From positions 1 through 26,204 of the forward strand of contig NZ_JBCITM010000030.1 in NCBI RefSeq assembly GCF_039414295.1: 26,204 bases of DNA. Direction: 5' to 3'. The position numbers and the translations under genes were made by a program. Below the pieces are notes generated by a model. The model ran no database searches. It worked only from the letters and a program-made list of their open reading frames with translations, and had not been told where the DNA came from. Within the stretch, counting starts at the first letter, position 1. Each line of letters begins with the position of its first letter. Origin of the DNA: Anoxynatronum sibiricum (GTDB lineage Bacteria; Bacillota; Clostridia; Peptostreptococcales; Tindalliaceae). Below are positions 16,158-23,348 of the stretch, piece by piece.

Positions 16158-17196
16158 CTGAGACGCCTCCTTCGGTTAATATCTTGCGAACCAGCTCAGC
16201 CCTGCGGCAGTCCCGCTCAACTTCGCGCAGCAGCTCCCCACAGTGTTTCTGCAGATTCGCCGGCTGTATGATTTCAATCAGCTGGTGAAGATCGTCCAGG
16301 GTGCATGTGCTGATCATCCCCAGTGATACCCCCAGCTTAAGATCTGACAGGTACTGCATGGCTTCTTTACGGGAAAGTCGCCGGGCATGGGTTAAAATTC
16401 CCAGTGAACGATGTACTTTATCCTCCAGGTCAATTCGTTGACGAGACAGGAGATTTTTGCGCGCCATCCGTTCTTTTTGGATGACCTGCAAGACAATATC
16501 TTCCAGGTTGCTTATAATTTCAGGTTCTTGCAATCCCAGGGTGATCTGGTTTGAAATCTGATAGAGATTCCCCATGTACTCAGAGCCTTCTCCAAAAACA
16601 CCTCTCACCGCAAAACCCAGCTGTCCGGCGGCATGAATCAAACCATTGATAAAACCCAACAGGGTTAAGGCCGGCAGGTGGAGCATCACTGAGATTCGCA
16701 CTCCCGTACCCACATTGGTGGGGCAAGCTGTCAGGTATCCAAACGTCTCATCGAAGGCAAAGGGCAACAGCCGTCCCAGTCGATCATCCAACTGATCAGC
16801 TTCCTTCCAGGCTTCTTCCAGCTGCAGTCCCTTTAACATACACTGTATTCTCAAATGATCCTCTTCATTGACCATCATGCTGCGGCGCTGCTGGCTGTCA
16901 ATGAAAAAACCGCCGTTTTCCGGATTGTCTGCCAGCGCAGGGCTGATGAGATGATCTTCCACATAGGTCTGCCGATCAACCGGGTTAATGTCACGCAAAG
17001 CAATCCACCGAAAAGGATGATGGTCATGGGGATCGATAGCTGACACAGCCTGTTGTACTTGCTGAACCAGCTCCAGAGACTGGTCAGGCGTCATGAGATG
17101 GGGAAAGGGAAAAGATTCCAGATTGCGGGCAATGCGTACCCGGCTGCTGATGACAATATCCTGATGAGGGCCCGCAGGTGAAAGGGAATGACTCAT
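16144..17196 (-). CDS. mcsB: Protein arginine kinase McsB
   Basis: Phosphorylates arginine side chains, marking proteins for ClpC-ClpP; also acts on CtsR during heat stress. The 350-aa protein has the phosphagen-kinase-like ATP-binding segments ISSRVRIARNLESFPFPH (residues 16-33), MVNEEDHLRIQ with the catalytic glutamates, and ACPTNVGTGVRISVM. The C-terminal RDCRRA (328-333) is the RDxxRA motif that forms the phospho-arginine-binding allosteric site in Bacillus McsB. The ATG overlaps the mcsA stop (ATGA) and has GGAGG 7 nt upstream, so the two are translationally coupled, in line with McsA being the McsB activator. Confidence 0.98.
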   Translation of the reverse strand: MSHSLSPAGPHQDIVISSRVRIARNLESFPFPHLMTPDQSLELVQQVQQAVSAIDPHDHHPFRWIALRDINPVDRQTYVEDHLISPALADNPENGGFFIDSQQRRSMMVNEEDHLRIQCMLKGLQLEEAWKEADQLDDRLGRLLPFAFDETFGYLTACPTNVGTGVRISVMLHLPALTLLGFINGLIHAAGQLGFAVRGVFGEGSEYMGNLYQISNQITLGLQEPEIISNLEDIVLQVIQKERMARKNLLSRQRIDLEDKVHRSLGILTHARRLSRKEAMQYLSDLKLGVSLGMISTCTLDDLHQLIEIIQPANLQKHCGELLREVERDCRRAELVRKILTEGGVSDVHE

Positions 17197-17717
17197 GAGG
17201 CCCCCTCCTTTATGCGGAGGATTTTTTGATCCAACAGGCCAATTTGGTCCCGCAGTTCGGCTGCCTTTTCAAACGATTCTCTTTTTACGGCCTCTTTCAG
17301 GGCACTTTGCAGCTGTTGTTTCTTTTTTTCAAAACGGTAAACTCGTTCTATTTTTGTTGGAATTTTACCGGTATGATGTAAGTGCCCCTGAATGCGCTTC
17401 ACAAGGGGCATGATCACCAGCCGAAAACTTTGATAGCAAGTCGGACATCCAAAGACACCTGTGCGTTTATAGTCAGCATAGGTTTGTCCACATCCACTGC
17501 ATTTTTTAGCGGCCGCGTTGTCCAAACTCATTTCCTGATCCATTGCTTCTTCATAAAAGCCCTTTAAAAAGTCCTGCACACTAAAGGAAAAGGAGGATCC
17601 CTGTTCCTTTAAGTCAAGGGCACACGTCTCGCACAAATGACTCTCACGGGTTTGACCATTAACGGTTTGACTGACATGTACATGAGCCTGTCGTTGATGA
17701 CAGTGTTCACACAACAC
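17193..17717 (-). CDS. mcsA: McsA, zinc-finger activator of McsB
   Basis: Adaptor that activates the arginine kinase McsB. The 174-aa protein has two zinc sites: CEHC near the start with CETC about 25 residues on, and CSGC...CPTC in the middle. It ends with a UVR-type helical motif (ESFEKAAELRDQIGLLDQKI). I place the start at the GTG at 17717, giving MLCEHCHQRQ, which matches the length and start of Bacillus McsA (MICQEC...). GGAGG at 17726-17730 is 8 nt from this GTG but only 2 nt from the in-frame TTG at 17723, so the TTG is rejected. It lies 18 nt after ctsR. Confidence 0.96.
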   Translation of the reverse strand: MLCEHCHQRQAHVHVSQTVNGQTRESHLCETCALDLKEQGSSFSFSVQDFLKGFYEEAMDQEMSLDNAAAKKCSGCGQTYADYKRTGVFGCPTCYQSFRLVIMPLVKRIQGHLHHTGKIPTKIERVYRFEKKKQQLQSALKEAVKRESFEKAAELRDQIGLLDQKILRIKEGAS

Positions 17718-17735
17718 CGCCAACGCCTCCTTTCA

Positions 17736-18194
17736 TCAGTGGATCAAGGCTGAAAGCATGGCTTTCAATATCCGGGAACGCATATAATCCCGATTGTTCA
17801 GCGGGGACGCCAACACCACATCACTGGTTGCCGCCCTCATCAACCGGGCTTCCCGATCGTTAATCAGGTTCTGTTCCTGCAATGCTCTGATTAATCGCAC
17901 CGCTTGGGTTTTGGTGACATTGTCCCGAATTTCTTCCATGAGAATCTGGTGGACAGAAGGATTCCGTTCCGGTCTCAGCCTCATGATTTTAATATACCCA
18001 CCGCCGCCTCGCTGGCTCTCAATGGTATACCCATGTTGCACACTAAAACGCGTCGTCAGTACATAGTTTATCTGGGAGGGCGCACAATCAAAGTGTTTGG
18101 CAATTTCATTGCGCTGAATTTCCACCGCCTGTCCTTGACTCTGGCGTATCAACTCCTTGAGAAAGCTTTCGATCACATCACTGATTGTTGCCAT
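17736..18194 (-). CDS. ctsR: CtsR, repressor of class III stress genes
   Basis: Winged-helix repressor that binds tandem heptanucleotide operators and controls clp genes and its own operon; it acts as a heat sensor through its glycine-rich loop. The 152-aa protein has an N-terminal DNA-binding part (MATISDVIESFLKELI, EIAKHFDCAPSQINYVLTTR), the thermosensing wing ESQRGGGGYIKI, and the C-terminal dimer/McsB-contact domain (RLIRALQEQNLINDREARLM). Length is normal. The ATG at 18194 has AAGGTGA close upstream. It is the first gene of the ctsR-mcsA-mcsB-clpC-radA run, with a matching operator at the promoter, so autoregulation is expected. Confidence 0.98.
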   Translation of the reverse strand: MATISDVIESFLKELIRQSQGQAVEIQRNEIAKHFDCAPSQINYVLTTRFSVQHGYTIESQRGGGGYIKIMRLRPERNPSVHQILMEEIRDNVTKTQAVRLIRALQEQNLINDREARLMRAATSDVVLASPLNNRDYMRSRILKAMLSALIH

Positions 18195-18220
18195 GAACTC
18201 ACCTTCTTTGCATGCGATTG

Positions 18221-18237
18221 GTTGACTATCTTTGACT
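18221..18237 (-). promoter_or_regulatory. CtsR operator
   Basis: AGTCAAAGATAGTCAAC on the minus strand fits the CtsR tandem heptamer RGTCAAANANRGTCAAA at every defined base but the last. It starts 3 bp after the -10 hexamer, over the predicted start site, where bound CtsR would block RNA polymerase. Confidence 0.92.
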
Positions 18238-18240
18238 TTA

Positions 18241-18269
18241 ATAATAGCAAATAAGCCTCACGAAATCAA
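18241..18269 (-). promoter_or_regulatory. SigA-type promoter of the ctsR operon
   Basis: TTGATT (-35, 18264-18269), a 17-bp spacer and TATTAT (-10, 18241-18246). The -35 and the spacer lie within the loop and 3' arm of the terminator hairpin 18249-18288. Confidence 0.88.
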
Positions 18270-18288
18270 GGATTTCGGAGGCTTATTT
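18249..18288 (-). terminator. Terminator-like hairpin after the EF-G paralogue
   Basis: AAATAAGCCTC-C-GAAATC, loop CTT, GATTTCG-T-GAGGCTTATTT: about 18 base pairs with one bulged base and a 3-nt loop. The arms are flanked by A and U runs (AAATAA... and ...TTATTT), so it could act in either direction, although the U tract is short. It overlaps the ctsR promoter. Confidence 0.75.
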
Positions 18289-18331
18289 CAAATTTCGTCT
18301 GGTGTTTTTTCAGACCATTCCTATCCAATGG

Positions 18332-20413
18332 TTAGGAGTGCTGTTCTTCCTTCGCCGCTCTGGCAGCTTCAACAACCTTATCGCTGATATTTGCCGGCAC
18401 TTCTTCATATCGAACAAATTCCATGGTGAAGTCGCCCCGGGCTTGGGTCATGGAACGAAGGTCAATGGCATACTTGAACATTTCAGACTGAGGCGCCTCT
18501 GCTGTCACTTTTTGTGATCCATCTTCCTGGGGTTCCATTCCGAGAATACGCCCCCGTCGCTTATTCATATCGCCCATCACATCTCCCATGTACTCTTCCG
18601 GCACCCGCACTTCCACCTTCACAATGGGCTCAAGCAATACAGGCTTTGCTTCTTCCAGTCCTTTTTTAAAGGCCAGGGATGCAGCAATTTTGAAAGCCAT
18701 TTCTGATGAGTCGACATCATGGTAGGAACCATCGTAGAGTTGTGCCTTGAAATTCACCACTGGGTATCCCGCCAGCACGCCAGTCACCATGGCTTCGCGA
18801 ATGCCTTTCTCAACAGCGGGAATATAGGCCTTGGGCACTGAGCCTCCAAAAATGACTTCTTCGAAAACAAATTCTTCATCAGAAGGCTCAAAACGCATCT
18901 TCACATCTCCGTATTGGCCGCGGCCCCCGGATTGTTTTTTGTGTTTCCCCTGTACATCGGCTTTTCCTCTGATGGTTTCCCTGTACGGAACCACCGGATC
19001 ACTAAGCTCCACTTCAACGCCAAATTTATTCTTCAGCTTGCTGGTGATGACTTTTATGTGCAGCTCGCCTTGTCCGCGGATAAGCGTTTGCTTGGTTTCT
19101 GCATTTCTTTCAAAGCTGAAGGAAGGATCTTCCTCTGAAAGGCGCTGCAGTCCGTTGCCAATCTTCTCTTCATCACCCCGCGCCTTGGGCTCAACAGCAA
19201 GGTAAAGCTGCGGTTCCGTCAGTTCAATGCCGCTGAAGAGAATGGGATCACTCACACTGCACAGGGTGTCACCTGTATGTGTGTGTTGCAGTTTTGCCAC
19301 CGCTGCAACGTCTCCTGCTTTGACTTCTTTTGTCTCAAGCTGATTTTTACCCCGCAGGAAGAAAAGCGATCCAATACGTTCTTTTTCACCTTTGTTGCTG
19401 TTCAGCACTTCCATGTCAGCCGTGAGCTTGCCTGAGATGACTTTCAAAATGGAAATTTTACCGATAAATGGATCCACTACTGTTTTAAATACCTGGGCCG
19501 AGAAAGGTTCTGTAGGCGCCAGGCTTCTTTCCACTTCCTGGTCATCTTTTGGATTAACACCTTTTTTCGGTGGCATATCTGCCGGTGACGGTGAGTAGTC
19601 GCACAGCATGTCCAACAGGGTGTGGGTTCCCACATTTTTGACAAAAGAAGCACATATCACCGGAACAATTTCTCCGCCGATGACACCTTTTCGAAGGCCC
19701 ACCTGAATTTCTTCTTCTGTGAAGGCTTCACCCCCGAAGTATTTTTCCAGCAGTTCCTCGTCACTTTCAGCCACTGATTCCATTAAGAGTTCCCGCATTT
19801 CCTGGGCCTGTTCCTGCAATGCATCGGGAATCGGTTTTTCAACGCAGTCTTTTCCCGTATACTCACGGGCTGTCATACGCGCCACGTTCACATTTCCAAC
19901 GAAGGTTTCTTCCGATCCCAATGGAATCTGGAAAGGCGCCACCTTTTTCCCGAAGCGTTCCCGTAAATCCGCAATAATCTGATCATAGTCAACGTTTTCC
20001 CGATCCATTTTATTAATGGCAATAAACGTGGGAATCTTTTTATCCGTTGCAATTTTCCAGGCTTTTTCAGTTCCGACTTCAATGCCGCCGGTGGCATCGA
20101 TGAAAATCACCATACCGCCTGCCGCCTTGATGGACGCCTGCACCTCACCTACAAAGTCAAAATATCCGGGAGTGTCAATCAGGTTTACTTTAAATCCGTT
20201 CCATTCAACAGGTATCACAGTGGTATTAATGGATGTCTTACGGCTGATTTCCTCTTTATCAAAATCGGAAAAAGTGTTTCCGTCTTCCACTTTTCCCATC
20301 CGGTTGGAAACGCCTGCAGCATACAGCGCTGCCTCACAGAAGGTTGTCTTACCGCTGCCACCATGACCCAGCAGCGCTATGTTTCTGATTTTTTCGGCTT
20401 CGTACACTTTCAT
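18332..20413 (-). CDS. Elongation factor G paralogue (EF-G2 type)
   Basis: Translational GTPase related to EF-G, but not the main EF-G of the rpsL-rpsG-fusA-tuf operon. The 693-aa protein has all five EF-G domains in order. Its G1 is GHGGSGKTT (16-24) instead of AHIDAGKTT, and G3 is DTPGYFDF (80-87), so the His after the glycine, which activates water in EF-G and EF-Tu, is Tyr. G4 NKMD (134-137) is intact. RKTSINTTV replaces the usual RGITI switch I. These are features of the EF-G-like paralogue family (PRK12740 type), whose function is poorly defined. The ATG follows GGGAGG with 7 nt. It stands alone between nrdJ and ctsR, with an AT-rich upstream region and no convincing promoter that I can find. 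Confidence 0.93.
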   Translation of the reverse strand: MKVYEAEKIRNIALLGHGGSGKTTFCEAALYAAGVSNRMGKVEDGNTFSDFDKEEISRKTSINTTVIPVEWNGFKVNLIDTPGYFDFVGEVQASIKAAGGMVIFIDATGGIEVGTEKAWKIATDKKIPTFIAINKMDRENVDYDQIIADLRERFGKKVAPFQIPLGSEETFVGNVNVARMTAREYTGKDCVEKPIPDALQEQAQEMRELLMESVAESDEELLEKYFGGEAFTEEEIQVGLRKGVIGGEIVPVICASFVKNVGTHTLLDMLCDYSPSPADMPPKKGVNPKDDQEVERSLAPTEPFSAQVFKTVVDPFIGKISILKVISGKLTADMEVLNSNKGEKERIGSLFFLRGKNQLETKEVKAGDVAAVAKLQHTHTGDTLCSVSDPILFSGIELTEPQLYLAVEPKARGDEEKIGNGLQRLSEEDPSFSFERNAETKQTLIRGQGELHIKVITSKLKNKFGVEVELSDPVVPYRETIRGKADVQGKHKKQSGGRGQYGDVKMRFEPSDEEFVFEEVIFGGSVPKAYIPAVEKGIREAMVTGVLAGYPVVNFKAQLYDGSYHDVDSSEMAFKIAASLAFKKGLEEAKPVLLEPIVKVEVRVPEEYMGDVMGDMNKRRGRILGMEPQEDGSQKVTAEAPQSEMFKYAIDLRSMTQARGDFTMEFVRYEEVPANISDKVVEAARAAKEEQHS

Positions 20414-20690
20414 CCTTGTTCCTCCCTGTTTAGTTGCTGAATTTTAATCATATGGAAGTATTCGCGATGAATTGCCAAAATCCTTCTTTTGTTGACAGGA
20501 AATTTTAATTTATTTTGATATTTCTTTTTAAACCACTATTCTGCCTTATTCGCTGGTGTGCACGTTTGGTTTCTTCGACTGTTGGCGGTAAATCGTCTTG
20601 CTTTTAAGCGGCTTCAGGCCAAAAAACGTCAAGCAGGCGCTCCATGCCGATCACGTCGGCAATACACCTGCTCAAACGGTTAATCATTGT
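20414..20690. other. 277-nt gap between nrdJ and the EF-G paralogue
   Basis: The nrdJ-proximal half (about 20590-20690) is GC-rich and includes a 6-bp inverted repeat TGCCGA-CGTGA-TCGGCA and a possible 27-codon ORF. The other half (about 20430-20560) is strongly AT-rich and should hold the EF-G2 promoter, but no -35/-10 pair with proper spacing stands out (TTGGCA and TATGAT are 20 bp apart). No clear nrdJ terminator was seen. Confidence 0.6.
20604..20687 (-). CDS. Possible 27-aa small ORF after nrdJ
   Basis: Reads ATG to TAA and encodes MINRLSRCIADVIGMERLLD followed by seven residues. It begins 3 nt after the nrdJ TAG. There is no Shine-Dalgarno site, but re-initiation after nrdJ termination would be possible. 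It is more GC-rich and codon-like than the rest of the gap. It resembles no family I know and may be chance. Confidence 0.2.
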   Translation of the reverse strand: MINRLSRCIADVIGMERLLDVFWPEAA

Positions 20691-23042
20691 CTATCGGATG
20701 GGACACACGCCATTTTCGCAGCTGCTGTCTGTGGGATCAAAACGGAAGTTTGGGTTTTCATATCGGTTGATCAGGGAAGCAATAAACGGCTTCATGGCAT
20801 CCCTGCGTTTCAGGTACTCTTCTTCGGTGATACTTTCGTAGGGCATCAGCTGGTAAAAGCTTTCACCGAAGGACAGGAAACTCACCGCTACAACACTGTC
20901 CCAATGTTTCCACATCCATTCTTCAACGGCTTCCCACTCATCGTCCCGCACATGCACCGTGATGGAGGCGTTGTGATCCACATAGTGATCCATGAACATG
21001 CGGTAGTTTTCCAGCTGTTCAATGGCACTGACATCGGATTTGGTTTTACCTGCCGGAGCCTTCACCGGGAACTCCACCACTTTGGTGGTGCAATTTTCCG
21101 GGTCCTGCCCCACTTCCGGATAGACGGGATACTCAAGATCTTCGCACACCTTCACCAGCGGGTCCTGAGCACTGACGCGAATCCGCCTGACATAGTAAGG
21201 GGAGTGGGAGTAGTGCACACCTGAGGATACTGTCGGCAACTGGGAGAGTGTTCCCTCAGGCTTAACAGTGGTCACCAGCAGTGGCCGGTTTTCTCCGATT
21301 TCATCGGCATAATGGTCTGCTGATTCCCGAGCGGCTTGGCGCAATGATTGCAACAGTTCCACTTGCTGTTCCATTGTCAGTTTCAGGGCGTTCACCAGAT
21401 CCTGCCAGCCCGTCAGACTGCAACCCACCAGCTTATCACGGCGCTGCACTGCATCCCAACCGGGAAGTTCCAGCTCAACGCAAGTCATTCGATAAGCCGC
21501 CCGTGCTGAGAGGCGCTGGGCTTCCATCAACCCTTCATGATCAAGAGATCCATCTTCCCTGACAAAGGCGAATACATTGATAGTGGTCAGGTTGCAGACG
21601 CCTCGTGTGTCCAGCAGAATTTCTCCGCAGGGGTTCACCCCATTCATGTTGGGCCGGCGTTTTTGTGCAGCTTCCGCATTCACAAATCCCGGCTCTCCTG
21701 AATAGCGCATCTGTTCCAAAAGCCAGTGAAGTGTTTCGCGATCCGGTTTGGCATCATAGTAAATCGAGTTATTGCTCATTTGCCGGTGAATCAGATCCTG
21801 ATCCACAATCCACTGACCATCAATCTTTTTGTACAACTCGGATTTTGCCCGGATGCTGTCGGCGTCTTCAGGGTCAATGAGCACCATTTCTGCAGTGCGT
21901 CGCACGCCGCCCACCACCACATTTTCACCAATGATATTGATGATGTCCAGCATATCCACCGGTTGCATTTTTACCCTCTTTTTTCCTTCCATCCAGCCCC
22001 GTTTTCGAATCACCACATCAATCTTGGCAAACATGTTTTTCAGACTTGTATGACCGCTGGCGGTTCCACCAAAGTTTTTCAGTTTTTCACCTTTGGGGCG
22101 CACATGATCATAGTCAACAATCACTGTTTTGATTTTTTTGTATTCACTGTTGGTTAATAGTTGAAAAAAATGGTCCAGCGCCTGAGTCCAGCCTTCTTTG
22201 CTGTCTCCCACAGTTATTTTCACCGTATTGTTGTGCATGAACTGCATGCTGGTGTTGTCCTCCCGAAGTGAGGGCGGCACCGGGTTATAGTCCTTATGAA
22301 TCAGCTCGTAATCGGTGCGCATGTGAGGCAGTTGTTCCACATCAGACCGCAGAATGCGCGCGCCCACACCACTGCCCAGCATCAGGAGGTAAAACAGTTC
22401 TTTTAATGTTCCAATGGCATCCACAATAATAAAGGCGCAATTATAGTTCGCCATGGGGTAATGCTCGGCCACCGGGGTGTATCCTACCCAGAAGGTACGG
22501 CCTGAAAGAAACTGCTTCAGATGAAAGATATTGTCATACAGCTTCTCAGCTTCTTCCCGGGTGGTTTGCACCAGGCTGCAGTTGTATTCCACTGCCCGCC
22601 GAACGGTTTCCCACCAGTATTCTCGCCGGTTTTCCTCCGGCAGCCACCGTGAATAAGTGCGGTAATAGACAAAGCTGCCCAGCTGTGCCATGGGATTGGG
22701 CAAATGCTTGTACTTGCTGACAAATCCGTCTCCGATGACACGATAGTCTGATTCCTGGCGCATCGCCCGGCTTTTATTACGTTCATTCCGGTAGATGATG
22801 TAGTTTTTGGCAACATCTTTTCGCTCACTGTCCATTAAATACAGTTCCACCAAGTCCTGTATATTTTCCACATGAACCGGCTGCTGCTGGCCTTTCACTG
22901 CTTCTTCCACCTGGCGTGCGATGGTGTGACTGAGATGTTGATCAACGCCACCTTTCGTTTCTGTCATGGCTTTTTCAATGGCATTGCTGATTTTTCCCAT
23001 ATCAAATGCCATCAATCGCCCATCACGCTTTCGAATATTCAT
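20691..23042 (-). CDS. nrdJ: Adenosylcobalamin-dependent ribonucleotide reductase, monomeric class II, with ATP-cone
   Basis: Reduces ribonucleotides to deoxyribonucleotides by a thiyl radical made from adenosylcobalamin, independent of oxygen. The 783-aa protein has an N-terminal ATP-cone (about 3-92, MNIRKRDGRLMAFDMGKISN), then the barrel of the Lactobacillus RTPR type (FVYYRTYSRWLPEE at 124-137). The active-site loop is NPCGEI (470-475): C472 for the thiyl radical and E474. The redox partners would be C202 (NYNCAF) and C483; the C472/C483 spacing of 11 equals C408/C419 of L. leichmannii RTPR. The C-terminal reducing pair C775/C780 (SSCENGVCPIR) has the same spacing and distance from the end as C731/C736. 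The ATG has GAGGAGG 6 nt upstream. The promoter carries two NrdR-like boxes. Confidence 0.97.
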   Translation of the reverse strand: MNIRKRDGRLMAFDMGKISNAIEKAMTETKGGVDQHLSHTIARQVEEAVKGQQQPVHVENIQDLVELYLMDSERKDVAKNYIIYRNERNKSRAMRQESDYRVIGDGFVSKYKHLPNPMAQLGSFVYYRTYSRWLPEENRREYWWETVRRAVEYNCSLVQTTREEAEKLYDNIFHLKQFLSGRTFWVGYTPVAEHYPMANYNCAFIIVDAIGTLKELFYLLMLGSGVGARILRSDVEQLPHMRTDYELIHKDYNPVPPSLREDNTSMQFMHNNTVKITVGDSKEGWTQALDHFFQLLTNSEYKKIKTVIVDYDHVRPKGEKLKNFGGTASGHTSLKNMFAKIDVVIRKRGWMEGKKRVKMQPVDMLDIINIIGENVVVGGVRRTAEMVLIDPEDADSIRAKSELYKKIDGQWIVDQDLIHRQMSNNSIYYDAKPDRETLHWLLEQMRYSGEPGFVNAEAAQKRRPNMNGVNPCGEILLDTRGVCNLTTINVFAFVREDGSLDHEGLMEAQRLSARAAYRMTCVELELPGWDAVQRRDKLVGCSLTGWQDLVNALKLTMEQQVELLQSLRQAARESADHYADEIGENRPLLVTTVKPEGTLSQLPTVSSGVHYSHSPYYVRRIRVSAQDPLVKVCEDLEYPVYPEVGQDPENCTTKVVEFPVKAPAGKTKSDVSAIEQLENYRMFMDHYVDHNASITVHVRDDEWEAVEEWMWKHWDSVVAVSFLSFGESFYQLMPYESITEEEYLKRRDAMKPFIASLINRYENPNFRFDPTDSSCENGVCPIR

Positions 23043-23122
23043 TTTGCGCCTCCTCTTGTGATTTAGAGCTGAAAAGAGTGGGTGATCAGGATGCCCGTCT
23101 TTTCCTTTTTTTGCCGAAGCAA

Positions 23123-23138
23123 TAACTATATGTTGTGT
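23123..23138 (-). promoter_or_regulatory. Candidate NrdR box, distal to the -10 (in the nrdJ leader)
   Basis: ACACAACATATAGTTA on the minus strand agrees with the NrdR palindrome ACACAATATATTGTGT at 12 of 16 bases. It is 42 bp, four helical turns, from the other box. Confidence 0.6.
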
Positions 23139-23161
23139 TTTAACTTTGTGCTGCAGGTTAG

Positions 23162-23170
23162 ATTATACCA
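23162..23170 (-). promoter_or_regulatory. Extended -10 promoter of nrdJ
   Basis: TGGTATAAT on the minus strand: perfect -10 TATAAT (23162-23167) with the TG extension. The -35 is weak (TGTTTA at 17 bp). The expected leader is about 113 nt. It shows no cobalamin riboswitch. Confidence 0.75.
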
Positions 23171-23180
23171 TATATTGTTC
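23165..23180 (-). promoter_or_regulatory. Candidate NrdR box overlapping the nrdJ -10
   Basis: GAACAATATATGGTAT on the minus strand; the core CAATATAT is identical to the NrdR consensus and 12 of 16 bases match overall. It overlaps the -10 hexamer by 3 bp, suited to repression. Confidence 0.6.
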
Positions 23181-23308
23181 GGTTTAAACAGATTCTGCCA
23201 ATCATTTTACCATTCACCAAATATCGGGGAATTTGTCCCTGTCATGATTCCGATTTCTTCCTGGCAAGCGCAGAATGACTCTCCGTTTTCAAACACACTT
23301 TTAGCACT

Positions 23309-23341
23309 AAAAAAAGCACTGGTATCTTTCAGTACCAGCGC
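23309..23341 (-). terminator. Intrinsic terminator after the lipoprotein gene
   Basis: GCGCTGGTA, an 8-nt loop, TACCAGTGC (one G-U pair), then seven U. It begins 8 nt after the stop codon of the lipoprotein gene. Confidence 0.93.
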
Positions 23342-23348
23342 TTTTCTT

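Noticed and set aside
18303..18330. Hairpin ACCATT...AATGGT just after the EF-G paralogue as its terminator
   Set aside because: It is followed by an A run rather than a U run on the coding strand; the stronger hairpin at 18249-18288 is the better candidate.
20492..20520. Plus-strand promoter (TTGACA) driving antisense RNA to nrdJ
   Set aside because: The -35 is perfect, but the hexamer at 17 bp (TTGATA) fits the -10 consensus poorly and the region is simply AT-rich.
20598..21224. Plus-strand 208-codon ORF covering the nrdJ 3' end and the gap
   Set aside because: Mostly antisense to conserved nrdJ coding sequence, with no ribosome binding site and no family.
23043..23161. Cobalamin riboswitch in the nrdJ leader
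   Set aside because: The leader is only about 113 nt and lacks a recognisable B12 box.
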